Assembly: GCA_028023455.1 (NCBI GenBank)
Contig: JAQFVV010012477.1
Span: 3,001,865-3,065,864, forward strand
Direction of reading: 5' to 3'
DNA length: 64,000 nt
Source of the DNA: Epiperipatus broadwayi
Lineage: Eukaryota > Onychophora > Udeonychophora > Euonychophora > Peripatidae
Shown: piece after piece, positions 11,560-24,907 of the stretch
Layout of the letters: each line of letters starts with the position of its first letter
How positions within the stretch are numbered: the stretch's first letter is position 1
Notes under the pieces: generated by a model
What the model was told of the DNA's origin: nothing
Database searches by the model: none
What the model saw: the letters and a program-made list of their open reading frames with translations, nothing else
Program-made: the position numbers and the translations under genes

Positions 11560-12219
11560 ATATATATATATATGTCTTTCCCTGTAAAGATTTTTACTGA
11601 TAAATGATAAACTATGTTGCAATGATTAATATTGTTTGTAAAATGTTTGATTTATTGAACTGTTGGTCATGTTTTAAAAAATAATATTAATTAGTCAATT
11701 AAACAAATATGTTTTTTATTAGAGCATTAAAAATATTAGTGTTAAAAATATTAGCAATATTTTTCTCCTACTTTCTGTATGTATGACAATATAAAATCTA
11801 TTGCTTATACACTTTCTTTCTGACTTTTTTCTTCTCTATTCTATTTTTTGTTTTGTTTCACCATTTTTATTCCCTTGGGTTGGTATACTTATTTTGATAA
11901 CCATAGTTTAGATATTTCTGCCCACAATTTCTGTCTTTATTTATACTCACAACACTCATTATTCCAATGCCTGTATTTCAAATATTTATACATTAATCCT
12001 GCATCCTGTCCATCTCTCTTTTACGTATTTAAATTGATAAGGTCCTATACATGAGGCATCACAATGATTTGAGGTCAACATGGACATGGCTATAATATTG
12101 GCATCAGCATGGGATTTGGACTTTCCTTCATCAGATTTTTAATGGTATGGATTGCTCAAGAAATGGAGGTTAGAGTAGATTGAAGCCGGTCCATTAAAGC
12201 ATAAAAAGATTTGCTATTT
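11560..12219. other. No gene seen
   Basis: AT-rich; a short (TA)n run begins it. The open frame at 11848-12054 is Phe/Tyr/Leu-rich chance coding with no recognisable features. Confidence 0.4.
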
Positions 12220-12240
12220 TAATATAAACTGAGCACTGAT

Positions 12241-12278
<38 letters not shown>

Positions 12279-12400
12279 AAATAATAATCTGGACCAACTG
12301 ATGAGTGCTGATTCAGCATAAAATATGTATATTGGTGATTATTTATCTTTTCTACATGTGCATGGTCATGTGTATCAGTGGTATGAGATAGTGGGTATAG
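12220..12400 (+). repeat. Short dispersed repeat carrying a hammerhead-like motif, copy 1
   Basis: From GAGCACTGAT through (TA)n(TG)n (about 12239-12278) to CATGTGCATGGTCATGTG, this matches 30215-30345 with scattered changes and a different simple-repeat length. The ends of the repeat are not sharply defined. Confidence 0.65.
12293..12336 (+). ncRNA. Hammerhead-ribozyme-like motif, near-complete
   Basis: Stem I ACCAA (12293-12297) pairs perfectly with TTGGT (12332-12336). The core CTGATGA (12298-12304) is exact. Stem II GTGCTG/CAGCAT has six pairs around loop ATT. The expected GAAA is AAAA (12320-12323), a G12-to-A change that should abolish activity. Stem III ATA/TAT has a two-base loop, and the cleavage triplet is AUA, with the predicted site after 12331. 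The sister copy at 30263-30306 keeps GAAA but has changed core bases. Confidence 0.6.
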
Positions 12401-13735
12401 TGGAAGGGTGCTTGAAAGTCTGAGTTTAAATCCTGTATATTTGCAATTAAGCTCCAGGTATATAAAGAATGCCCGTATTTTAAATCTTTCTTTTTGTTGT
12501 TGTTTATCCACGCTTACATGAGAATAATCTTTTTTTATGAGAAGTTGTAAGTTGTTCAAAGTCAATAGTTGACATTTAAATATGAATCTCCATTGTAAAA
12601 AAAATTGCTGACAATTTTGTTATGAAAGCCACAAGTATGTTGTTGAGAAGATTAACATCATTTGTAAAATAATCTTAATCCATTAAATTTGAATTAAACT
12701 TTAACTATTTATTTTTCAAAAAACATGTTTTCACCACAACATTAACAAAATCACGTGATTGTCATTGTTTAGGTTCAGCACTATCTCTTTTATGTTCAAA
12801 AAAATGTCCATACAATGTCATAATGAACAACCCCAGACTGGTTTCCTACTAATAGCTGTTATCACTACAGAATGTAAAATTTCTTGTACTTGAACATCTA
12901 ATAAACTTATTTTACTTTATTATATTGTCAGGATTACATGAAATAAAATAATACCCTATTGTTTTGAATCAAATTCACTTGTTCTGTGCACTTACATTGT
13001 TCTGGCCCTTGTAATATAACCTTAGCAGCTTTTTTAAATTTAATTAGAATGATATATACCAACAAATATTACATACCATTTACCTTTAACTATTGCTTTT
13101 AGAAGAAATTATTTATACTATTCATCTTATCAAAAATGACATTTTTTTTAAACTTAAGAAAACCTATTCATAAACATATCACTAAATGGAGTCTGAAAAT
13201 GTACATTATAGTACTAACAAATTTCTATTAATTATTTAAGTTTACCATTTAAATGGTCTAAATAAATTATAATAATTAAGATGGGCTTTTATTCATAAAA
13301 GTATACCTATTTGCCATCTAAACTTTCAATATACTTAATTTTGCTTTAAAATAAAAGAGACTTTCAATTTTATCTTTTAGTTGGAATTATTAAAAAAAAA
13401 ATGTTTGGGCAATTTTCACATTATAATAGTTTTTAAATGTGAGTGTCATGCCCCCTAAAAATATATGGATCATATCTGTTTGAATTTTGAAATATAATGA
13501 AATCATTATTATACTCAAAAGTTTCTCTTATATTTTTCCTATAGCCAACAATCTACCTATACAATTATTAGTTGGAAAAGATATATAAGTATTATTAGAA
13601 GAAAGTAGATTTTCAGTTTAATGTGCATTGTTTAAATAGTGTTAATGTAATATAAAAATAGCTAAAAAACTAGAAAATAAGTTTTAAGTTTTTGATGTAC
13701 TTATTATCTTTAAGCTGGAATATATATATATATAT
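12401..13735. other. No gene seen
   Basis: AT-rich sequence without motifs or clear repeats that I could identify. Confidence 0.4.
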
Positions 13736-13895
13736 TCCAAAAGTGGCCTTCCAAAACCCAAAATAATTTTTTTTAAAAAAAAAAAAGAAACCCCCCCCTT
13801 TCTTCCCCCCCCCCCGTTTTTGGGGGGTTTTCTCCTGGGGGGGGGGGTAAAACCCTAAAAAAAAAAAAAAAACAAAAAAACGATATATATATATA
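13736..13895. other. Homopolymer-ridden block, probable assembly or consensus error
   Basis: Between two (TA)n runs lies a chain of long C, G, T and A homopolymers (CCCCCCCC, eleven or more C, ten G, about sixteen A). Nothing else in the 64 kb resembles it. It looks like a collapsed low-quality read rather than genomic sequence. Confidence 0.7.
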
Positions 13896-15772
13896 TAACC
13901 TGTAATTCCATGTGCAATGTAAAGTTCAGATAATTTACAAGTCTTGGTTTTTAATAAATCAAGTAAGTAAAATTACTAACACTTCTTTCCTTTATATGAA
14001 GCAGATAATGAACTATGTTAACATGCCATAACAAAAAAATATACTTCATTTTATTATAATTATTTTTTATTGTAGCCATCTCAAGTCAAAAGCTGTTAAG
14101 TTGCAGAGCATTGCACCACAATGAGGAATTTTTGTTGTTATCTGAATTAAATATATAAACAACATTTCTATTAGTTTTAAATATTAATATTCAGTTTAAA
14201 TATTGCATGAATATTTGTTCAAAATGGCTTCATTGTTAATTAACTATAAATGTTCCTACATTTTTAGTTTCTTTGTTAACCATTTCAGAATTCGAAATCA
14301 TAAAATGATGTAACCTTGGTATATTGTCAACACAAAACATTTTCAAATATAGACGAATAATGTTCAATGTATTATTTATTGGAACGTTTAGTATGAATAT
14401 TTTACAAATAGCCATTATGGTAGAATCGTTTCCCATGGTCAAGATTCAATTTGTATTCCATAAAAAATTGCTATATTAAAATGTTTCAAATAAAAAATAA
14501 TTATCTAACTTTTTTAAAGCAAATTTTACTAATTCATCATCTGTTATAAATGAATAAACAACTAGAATATTTTTTTATTTACTGAACTGATAGTATTTTG
14601 AAATAAATAATTAAACATTTTTCATAATTATGAAACAAGCTGACATAATCTTTTATTAACTTGTTTTATTTTAAGTATTAAACCTGATAATATAATTGTG
14701 TTATTTTATAATGTACTTTTTTAATTGTAATGCATAAATGAGTTTTGGCAGAAAAAGCTATAATAATGACCATCTATGATGTTAAAGCATTATAACTTAA
14801 GGGCAATCCCCTTTTTTTTTTAGGGCAATACTTTTGTATCTAAAATTCACGTGGATTTACAATATTTATATCAATTATTTAAATTTACATTTACTTTTCT
14901 AAAGAATAAATCCTTAAAAAGACATGGTAAAAATAACATTTCCACTATGGCGATCTTTGATTGATATTCTCATTTCAGGTGACAAGGGCAAAACGTTTAT
15001 TTCAAATATTATGTTAATATTTCTACTGTTTATGACCCATCACGTCAAATAATAATGCATATATCTTAATATTCTCTCATTTATAAAAGTAATTTAAATT
15101 TACGATTTTACCTTTGAAAACTTCTAAATTATCCATAAACAGAACTTTACTTTTTGAACTAATTTTTTTTTCGTTTTTATGGTATACTTTTTGTATTAAA
15201 TATGGTTTTATTAAGACTTAAAACAAAGATAATTTTGTTTTAACAAAGAAATAGCTAAAGGCATCAGAAAACATGGATTGGGCGTTGGGTGAGGGTAATA
15301 AATTTGATCACCTGAATAAGTTTTGTTTAATCTAAATATATCATAAAAATTATTAGAATTTCTATTATATCTTTGAACGTTTATTTGTAAAATAAAAGTA
15401 TTTTTATTTAGATCATAATTAAGAATACGTATTATAAAAACACAGTTGAATTTAACTATGATTATATAATATATTTATGCTTTAAAATTAAGTTAGTTAA
15501 AATAATTCTTACACTTCAAGGTACAAGTGTTAAATTTTCCATATTCAAAATTTGACAACAAACCTTTTAAATAAGTGCATTAATGATTATTTAATTAATC
15601 AGTTATACTTTTTATCTTTAAATAATGGATTACTAAAATTAAATGTCCACATTCATATTAACTTTATTTTTTTAAATCATAATAAAAACATTTAGATTTA
15701 ATTCATATATACAAAAGACTGACATATATATATATAGAGAGAGAGATTTGTGATGTAGTGATACAAAATATA
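13896..15772. other. No gene seen
   Basis: AT-rich. A (TA)n(GA)n run at about 15724-15746 is the only simple repeat. The frame at 14236-14442 on the minus strand shows no recognisable features. Confidence 0.4.
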
Positions 15773-15787
15773 GATGCTAAGCTTTTT
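15773..15787. repeat. SINE target-site duplication, left copy
   Basis: GATGCTAAGCTTTTT, repeated at 15900-15914 with one mismatch. Confidence 0.85.
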
Positions 15788-15899
15788 TTTTTTTTTCATA
15801 TGTCATAGCATCGGCCGGGACACGAACCCACAACCGTCTGCAACCAACTACTTGCTTGCAAGGCGGATGCGATGACCTCTCGGCTAACAACGCTTGACG
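15788..15899 (-). mobile_element. tRNA-derived SINE with poly(A) tail
   Basis: On the minus strand a tRNA-like head (15807-15894) has an A-box-like TAGCCGAGAGG and a B-box GGTTCGTGTCC, internal promoter elements for RNA polymerase III. The 7-base ends AGCGTTG and CGATGCT can pair as an acceptor stem. A short tail and a run of about 14 A follow. It is flanked by 15-bp direct repeats GATGCTAAGCTTTTT (15773-15787) and GATGCTACGCTTTTT (15900-15914), which differ at one base. These are target-site duplications from LINE-driven insertion. Because of the A tail and duplications it is a SINE and not a working tRNA gene. Confidence 0.88.
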
Positions 15900-15914
15900 G
15901 ATGCTACGCTTTTT
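15900..15914. repeat. SINE target-site duplication, right copy
   Basis: GATGCTACGCTTTTT, partner of 15773-15787. Confidence 0.85.
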
Positions 15915-16564
15915 GATCTATATTTAGATCCATGTTTATAAAAACTTTCTTTTATTTCTTGTTAGACTATTACATAAATAAATACTTCTTTAAAATTTCT
16001 TGCTATAATCATACAACATTCTTATCTAAAAGAAAACAAAAATGGAAAGCAATTCAGAATAACATCATAGCGAGTTGTCATGTCTAATAATACAATCTTC
16101 TTCATATCATAATGTAGGGGCAGTTGAAAAGACTAATAAAATGCATTGATCCATTTAAGAGCAATGTTATCTGCCTTATATACACACAACAACAATATGT
16201 AATTATTGGACTGACAAGGTTTCTAAGCAATGTTTAATGTCAAATCTACCTTGCAAATGAAAAATAATACGTTTATTTGCTTAAGAAATAAAAACTTTGA
16301 CCAATAGTTAGGCAAAATTTCAATAGAAATCTGTGTTAACGTCATATTTGGATTAACATTTACCCTATTTATTAATGTTTGTCAGACGTGAGATTCTTAT
16401 ATGAATGAGAAAAAACATATAAATTGGATTAATTTTCCTTTTTGCTTTACAAATAAAATTCTACAGTAAATAAAAATTTACTGATATAAACAATAGTCAG
16501 AATGTTTATCATTTCTGAGATTCCATATATATATATATAATATTTGCACAGTTGTATGATGCAG
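15915..16564. other. No gene seen
   Basis: AT-rich spacer between the SINE and the 3' end of a Penelope-like element; a short (TA)n lies near 16530. Confidence 0.4.
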
Positions 16565-18790
16565 ATAAATTATTATTTTTGGGAATAAACCGTGTATTAT
16601 TTTGCATTAAAATCCGATATTTCAATGGACTAGCAATCACCATTACCAAGGTTAACTTTTGAAAGAAAAATCATTAGATCTCAAACAATAACATGACTCA
16701 GATGAGAAATTAGATTTAACTTGAAATAGTTCAGCATTCACAATATGAGGCTTATCAAAATGTTTATTTCCCTCAGTTTTTTCACCTATTAATTTTAAGT
16801 TAATATTAGATAAAATGAGAGGTTGCCACATAGCTGGAATATGCTGTGCTTCATCAACCCTATTTAAACCAGTAGGTCTTTTTAATATTTCAATTGACTC
16901 TCTCATGGTTCTTAAATCATATCTTTCCAAATTAGCAATTATTTTTGTATTGTCAAAATCAGGTGTGTGACCAATTTCTAAAAAATGGGAAGTAAAAACT
17001 GATGTACTAATTTTTTGATTAAAAACATTGCTAAGTTCCTTAATTCTGATATTTATTCATCTATTAGACTGACCCACATAGTTTCTTGAGTACTGCAAAC
17101 ATGAAATTTAATAAACTCATTGGTGTTCCAAAAATAGTCGGTCTTTAGGTTTACATAAAAAATCACCATTTTTTTTGCCAGTAGAAAAAGTAGTCTTTAT
17201 ATTAAAACAAGATAGTTTTCTACTGATTTTATAAGTAACCTCTTTAATATAAGGTAAAATTACTCTATTAAAAGAGGAATTATCAATTCTATCCTCTTTT
17301 TTCTTTTTGGTATTAATGTTATGTAAACCCTTAATATGATGTTTTTATTATAATTATTAGAAAGTATAATATTTTTATAAATCCTATTTCTTGAGTAAGA
17401 TGTTCTTTATCAGATAAATTATAAGCTCTAGTCAAAAGATTTTTTTCTACAGAAAAAATTAAAATTAAGACATCTGCTTGTATGGGTGGATTTTATGTGA
17501 TATTGATAATGTTTCATCACATTTTCTTGCAATTAAAACTTCTAGAAAAGAAAGTGATCTGTTATTTTCTACTTCCATAGTAAATTTAATAATTGTATGC
17601 CAATTATTTATAAAAAACAAGAAAAGAATTTAAGGCATCAATGTCAAGAGGCCATATAACAAATGTATCACCCACATATCTAAGCCAAATAGAAGGTTTT
17701 TTTTAGTAGCCGCACTTAATACTTGACTTTCAAAATTATCCATGAAAAGATCAGCAATTACAAGTGGCAGTGGAGATCCCATAGAAAGTCCTTTAATTTG
17801 TTTAAACTTTTGAAATTATAAACCAAAAATATATTTTCAAGGCAATGCACCGCTAATGGAATAATAAAATCAGGTAAATCATTGTATTGTGCTATTATAC
17901 TTAATGCTTCTTCAACAGGAATATTAGTAAATATAAAAGAAACATCAAAACTAACCAATAAATCAGTTCAAGTTACTTTTAAGTTTTTAATCATAGAAAT
18001 AAAATGACTTGAATTTTTATTTCTTGATGGAATCTTGTCTGTCAATGGTTGTAAGCATTGGGCTAAATATCGAGCCAAAGCATGTGTGGGAGAACCTATA
18101 GTACACACAATAGGTCACAATAGTATCTCAGGTTTATGAATTTTAGGCAAACCATAAAATTTAGGATATAATGAACCTTCTCTTGGAGAAATTTTAATTT
18201 TCATATCTTCATCTATACTAGAACGTTTGATTAGACATTTTGTCTTTTTCTCTAAATATGTCAGAGGATCTCTAATAATCTTTTTATAAGTTGCATCATT
18301 TAATAAATCTACAATTTTATTATTATAATCTAAATGATTAAGTACAACCGTCGAATTCCCTTTATCTGCTGGAATAACCACAATAGAATCAACTTTTTTT
18401 AAATTTTTAAGTGCAATAAATTCTCCTTTAGATAAATTATTTTTTGGTGGTTTCATATTTTTTAAGACATCACAAACTTCAAATATAAGAAGATCAGCTG
18501 TGTGTAAGTCTATATTTTTAAGGAAGATTCAATATTGCATATAATATTTTCAACTGGAACACGTTTAGGAGCCAACAGAGAAATTTCATCAGAAGAAAGT
18601 TGACGATGGGATAATTTTTTTACCTGTGAATCACTCACAGTATTATTAGTAAATTGTTTTTCCTTTCTATTTATTAATAAAGCAAATTTCTTTTTTTGTT
18701 TCAAAGTTTTAAATTCTGAATCTTTAATAGATTGATAAAATTGAATAGGATTTCTGAAGTGTCCATTGCAGAAATATATTACATGATATA
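16565..18790 (-). pseudogene. Penelope-like element, most complete copy, with broken RT
   Basis: Minus strand, N to C: an N-terminal segment with LSSDEISLLAPKRVP (18510-18704); the fingers with VVIPADKGNSTVVLNHLDY and LYPKFYGLPKIHKP (18115-18456), diagnostic of PLEs; RT motif A region MVSFDVSFIFTNIPVEEAL (17758-17958); motif B GSPLPLVIADLFMD near 17750; then, after a one-base frameshift, motif C as WLRYVGDTFVIWP near 17650. The first Asp of the usual YVDD is Gly, so catalysis would be lost. Next come the thumb, linker, GIY-YIG nuclease remnants (17040-17150) and the terminal segment at 16652-16930. The 3' UTR ends at about 16570. Many stops make it a pseudogene. Confidence 0.88.
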
Positions 18791-19216
18791 TTTTAAAACA
18801 AGAAATAATTAAACTTACATCAACATAATTAAAATAGATTAAAAAGTTGACCTGTAATAATAAAAATATATAAAATGCAATTTATAATTAAGGTTATCCT
18901 CCTGCTTATTACTCCTCTGACTCCAATTGCCTTTAAATTGTGTTTTATGAGAACTGTTGTTATTTGAATTTTTTTGCTGACAGCTCCCAGGTATTATTTA
19001 AAGTGGTGAAGTTTCATTTGTGAACATTTTTCTAGGGAATTTTATTATAAATTCTCATCTGTACATATCTACTCTACCTTAATAAATTATTGTGTATGTT
19101 ATATATTACTTTAATGAAGAATAAAAGTATTTAAAGAGAATGATTATTTCTTAGCAGTAGAAATAACTTTTTAATCTCTTAAAAAAGAGGGTATTATACT
19201 AATACACACGCGCGCG

Positions 19217-19259
<43 letters not shown>

Positions 19260-21539
19260 GGTATATTTGGAATTAGTATAGAATTCTATTATTCTTGTTG
19301 TTATTAATTATTGTATTATAAACATGTTTCTACAAATGGTGTTAAAGTAATGGAATGGGTAAGATATATAGTTGAAAGTTATTTCATGGGTTAATATACT
19401 ATTCTAGGATTTGTCTGAAGGATTATTTAAAGGTATAAATTATTGTACTCAGAGGGATAACAGTCTCTTGTACATTTCTGAACAGTATTTTGAATAGTAT
19501 ATGACAAATATCAGTATGTATATGAGAATTTTAAATAATGTATACAAAAGTCTTTTCACAGTTATACATTAATAAGTTTATGGGTATACATATAATCTTA
19601 AACTGAATGAGTAAATTATGTGCCTTTTTGTATGTGTGTCAAGGTGAACAATTATTCATCCGATTATTACTTTTTATTATTATCCCCATATCTTTTATTA
19701 TTAGTAGTATGTTTGAAGCAATGTTACATTAAAGTTATATTACATTTATGCATATTTTGACACTCCATGAATGAGAGTAGCTCATGGGGTATCTCATTCA
19801 TTCATTGACACTGCCTCTATCTGTTAGCAGGTGTTCAATTGTACCCTTGTCTACTATGCTAGAATTTTTAATGTTAGAATATATTTTAGTGTATATTCAC
19901 AGGCATGTGCAGCTTTATACTTTATTATTAGTTCCACTATATTTTTTTAATTTCAAATATATTATCAGTGTCAACATCATTATTTCTTTCCCTAACATAG
20001 GCTATTGTTCACATTATAAGATATTTTTTATATTGCATAATATTGGTTGCTATTGTATTAGTATTTATTAAGTATCTCCATATTGATATTTTAATACTAT
20101 TTTGATTAAATAAAGTGTATAATATCTTTTAGAAGCCTGAACAAAGGCATAGAAGTATATGGTTTTACATTATGGGTACTGAGTTTTGAAATAAAGATTG
20201 AACTTTGTGAATAAGAGAATTATTTGGAAGTAAATATCACTTATAGGATAAAAATGTAGAAATGGTTTTCAGACAGACACACCAACGTGGTAGCTAACAA
20301 TGTTTGTAAATTATATGTAGTAAATGAAATAACTTCTAATTATTGTAAATAAATATTTTATTATATGAATAATTATGTTGTAAATAAACATTTTATGATG
20401 TATTAAATGTGTTTTTGTTTTATTGCCATTATAATATCAATTCATAAGTATATTTATTTATTCACAAAATCTAATTTAATAAAGTTTACATTGATAATTA
20501 TTTTTAAGAGTTAATTATTTTAACTGTGGTCTTAAAAGATAAATGTTATTTTATTTCCTTCATTTCAAATACACTTGTTGAGTAGTGGTCAGCATAAAAA
20601 ATGTTCTCACTGCCTTTTATATTATTTACATATTGCTTATTCAAATTTGCATTAGACAATATAAGACTTTTGTATTTTATAATCAGTAGAAATTAAGTAA
20701 TTATATTTTAATGATTGTAAAGTATTTAGAGATGTTTTCAAGTTATTAATTATGTATTACTTAAGTATTTGAGTATTCTGCTATAATTTGATTTCATTTC
20801 TACTTTCTTAAAATCTAAGATTTCAAAATAAATTACAAGCAATGTCAAATGTTCCATATTTATTTTAATAATAATCATCATCATATTATGTTAAGAAGTT
20901 AAAGTATTAGTATTCATATTTTGTTCTGAGTGCATTTTATCCTGAATTTGAATCCTGAAATCAAGCTATTCTAAACTTGTCAAAAAAAACTATATTTAAA
21001 ATATGTTTTTAAAACTTGAGATTAAGTTATTTTAAATTTGTAAAAGAACCTATATTTGAGATAAAGATATGCTAAGAATTAAAATAAAATATTTTGAATT
21101 ATAAAAAAAGAACCTTGTATTTTAATAAACATATTTAGCTGTGGTATTCTCTACAAGAGAATTCATTCTCTGGATTGGTGTTTTAAAATCCATGTAATAT
21201 GGTGCCTGTGTGTAACTTTTCATTGTTCTGCTAGCCTATGACCTACCTTAAGGATTTGCATGGATTACATGACTGGTTTTTAATGACCAACATGATGGGT
21301 TTGATTCTAAAGCTTCTCTCTTGTGTTTCCACAATTCTCGTGTCTATAGCTTTTTATGTCACAATATACACAGGTATGTGCAAACAATTTTTTTAACAAT
21401 TCAGTTAAGCACACAATCACGGAAACTAATGTTTACTTATTTTTCCTTGTCAAATCAAAAAAGAGAAAAAATAAAAATTACATATGTATTCATAAATCAT
21501 AAACACAAACTTTAAGAAAATAAATAAGTCAATGGATTA
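18791..21539. other. No gene seen; a CG/CA/TA simple repeat at 19204-19260
   Basis: About 2.7 kb of AT-rich sequence. The compound simple repeat (CG)n(CA)n(TA)n at 19204-19260 is clear. The open frame at 19784-20071 has no recognisable motif and I treat it as chance. Confidence 0.4.
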
Positions 21540-22293
21540 TTAACTCTTTGCCCGCCTCTTATGAGGCTCCTCGTCGACATCTGACATCACTCTAACTCAG
21601 CCAGTTTTTATACGAAAATATTCGTTAAACACGTATTGAATTCGTTTTTAAAAGTTCTGTAAGATGGTGCCATCTTCCGATTTATTTTACAAGTAAAAAA
21701 TAGAAAAAAAACGCATTTAAACCTAAACAAAGAAGGAACATTATTTGTGATTGGTTCTTAGCATGCTCTCAGCCGAAAAAGACATTCTGATTGGCTGGAA
21801 AGAACAAAGAAACTGCCTGATCAAAGAAAATAAAGAAAAACGCTGAGATTTTCATTTCAAATACGATTTAAATTATTATAAAAGAATATTTTGAGAAATT
21901 AAAATTATTTTCAGAGAGAATAATAAAAAAACAAAATTATTTTCGAAAAATATTGAAGATTTAAGTAAAAATATTGAAGATGTAGTAAAAAGAAATATTT
22001 ACTTTTCTATAATGTAAAAGTCGATCTTTTTGTTTATATTATAGCTTTTATGTTGCCGATATTGAATATTTTAAAATAAATAAATAGCAATTTATTTTTG
22101 AAAGAACTTTCGTTCTCTTCATAACCTGAAAAATTAATAATATACTTTTTATAAACGTATCTGAGTTGAATTTAATATTATAGGCGAATATGTTTTAACA
22201 ATAGGCTTTGTCTTCAGTTTGTGAGTTGGCCAATTAAAAGATTTGATTTTTATCTGATACAACCAATAATAAAATTAGCAGTTAAAAGGTTAA
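21540..22293 (-). mobile_element. TTAA-flanked MITE, copy 2
   Basis: 754 bp with TTAA at both ends. The left end reads TTAACTCTTTGCCCGCC, and the right end reads GTTAAAAGGTTAA. It is the reverse complement of the copies at 10805 and 36138 through almost its whole length. Non-coding. Ends resemble piggyBac-type MITEs. Confidence 0.88.
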
Positions 22294-22429
22294 TATATAA
22301 TGTTAAATAAGTGTATTTAAAATATACAATTTCTTGTTACATTTAATTATTGATCAAATACTTTGTTACTAATGTGTTTTTAAAATTAAAAAACAAAAAT
22401 AATATTATTCTCGTTATTATAAAATCTCT

Positions 22430-22640
22430 ACCAAAATAAAAATAAGATGATTCATTATTATTTATTATTAATTATACAAAGAATATTAATTGTGGTGCTT
22501 TTAAATTTTCAAATTTAGCAACGATATTAGATGATATTTCATTCGCTCAACATATCAATTTGTTGTAATCAAAAATTGGATAATTCTATCGGACTTTGGT
22601 TTTATAGATAACATTTTTGCAATTTAGAGCAGTTGGCACT
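22430..22640 (+). repeat. Partial third copy of the region upstream of the receptor segment
   Basis: AAATAAGATGATTCATTATT through the ATAACATTTTTGCA region matches 30800-30985 and 52620-52810 with moderate divergence, then fades. It lacks the coding part. Confidence 0.55.
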
Positions 22641-24239
22641 CGAACTTTATATATATTCAATGAGATTTCATTCGCTTTTGAGCATTTAACAAAAAATTAA
22701 CTTTAACTCAGATCACAAATGAAAAAGACTCATAGAAAAAAAAAATTATCAGAGGCAAATTTTGTATAATAAATAGATAATCTACAAATATCCATATTCA
22801 CAACTATATCAGTGTTTTTATCTATATGATGTCAGGCATGTTTTATAGTCATATGGCTTTATTGCTTGGATGGAGTTGAGGATAAATAGATTGAAAATCC
22901 TGAGTTCAAATTTTTCTAATTGCACACCTATGTGTATAGATAAATAGATAAATAGATAGATATAATTGTGTTATCTTTGTGGAGAACATAGTTTAAGATT
23001 TTCCATAGTATATACGGTAAGAATAAAACAACATAATTAGGTATATATAAATTTTCTTAGATCATGAAAAACAATATTATTATGCATAAATTGGTATAAT
23101 AAAAAGAAAAATATGACGAAGACTTGGTACACTGCAAATAATAACAACATGATAAATAAAAGATTTAATATCATTCAGTTATCTAATTGCTGAAATATGT
23201 AAATCACCTCATTTATATATTAATAGAAGCCAAGATAAAACATCATAGAGAGTCAAATAAAGGAATTATCACTAAGGTCCATGGCACCAAAACTGTATTT
23301 AGCTGAACGGAAAACCAAAAACATCGAAGAAAAAATAATTACACATTTTGTAAAGCATAACAATGTATATATATATGACAAATATTTTTCCACATAATTA
23401 ATGAAGTTTAAAACAATATTATATATATAAATTTGACAAAGAGGAAACACAAAATATATATATACAGAACAGTATTTAAATTATCTTAAATATATGTGTG
23501 TGTGCTCATTACAATCCCAATAACAATCACAATTTCAATCTGTTGTCAAGGCAACCTCCATTTGGGTATGTGGGTGGGTGGGTGTACATTTAAATTTAAT
23601 AACAGTAAATAATAACATTAATAACATAAAAATTAAGTGTAATCTCATGTCAAGTAAATATATATATATATCATTTTTCAAATAACTGTGTATATTGATA
23701 TTAGCAGATTGTCTATTTATTATATAAATTTTGTCTCTGATAGTTTTTTTTTTTTCTATGATGTCTTTTTCATTTTTAGTAAATCAAATAAGATTTTTAT
23801 AGTCAAAGAAAACAGATAGTATTAAGATAAATATGGTGATAATTTATAGTATTTTTACATGGTTGTATAATAGTCGGTGTTTTATTTACCTTTTCCCAAA
23901 GAACATTTCAATTCCTTAATTTATGATTTTTTACATCTACATAAAATTTGATAAAAAAATATTAATATTTTTGCATTTAGGAATAGTATTTTTTTAGAAA
24001 TATTAACTAATTGGTTTACATTCGGACCCCATAAAATAAAACATTATATTTATCTCTAAATATTTTTTTAATAAATTTGAATTGCATTTTATTTAAAAAT
24101 AGCTTAGATGTTCATTTTATTATGTTTACTAATATTAATATTGCAAGATTTATTATCAGACTCATTTAATGTAAGTAAAATTTGTCCTTTATTCTATTCC
24201 ACTTTTATTACTTTGTGAGTACATAGTTCAATCAAATGA
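22641..24239. other. No gene seen
   Basis: AT-rich with several short (TA)n runs (about 23360, 23450, 23660) and a (GATA/AATA) run near 22940. No coding signal. Confidence 0.4.
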
Positions 24240-24907
24240 TCACATGATCAATATTTCATATGCTTACACATGCTATTAATAAGAGTACCAAACCCTCCAT
24301 AAAGCAGCCATCAAGTGCAAACCTTTTTGTATTTATTGATTATGTAGGCTTGCATTTGGTAGCTTTACTCTATGGAGAGTTTGGTAGAGCCAATCTTAAA
24401 CAAGGATGTAATGGATATAGAAAAGATGTTATATGTGAAGGATGGAGTGATAACAAACATAAAAACATTTAGTAATGGAAATAATATGTTTACAGATTAG
24501 GAACTGAATGAGACAGAGAAGAAATTGAAAAGTGGAAAGATAAGATATGTTGATGGATGGGCAGCAGAGATGGTAATGGGTTTAGGACATAGGGTAAAAT
24601 TTGACCTATTATCATGTTTTAATATGATGGCATAGAAGAGAGATTTTTTATAGTGGGTGTAATACAAGAGTAAGGTTATTATTTGAAGAAAATGAAAAAA
24701 ATTCATAGAAAGTTAAGCATTTATTGACCAATAGTGATAAAATCAGTGATATATAAAGTTTTGCATATATGATGACAGGAAGGGTCACAAAATGGATAGT
24801 AGAAAATAATATAGTGGGATAATTGCAAAGATGTTTTCGATTGGATAGATATATAGGAGAAAGTTTATTTATAGTTACACAACTTATAGATATGAGCATA
24901 CTTGTAG

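Noticed and set aside
15807-15894. Functional tRNA gene
   Set aside because: The poly(A) tail and 15-bp target duplications show a SINE; the variable-loop region is also abnormal.
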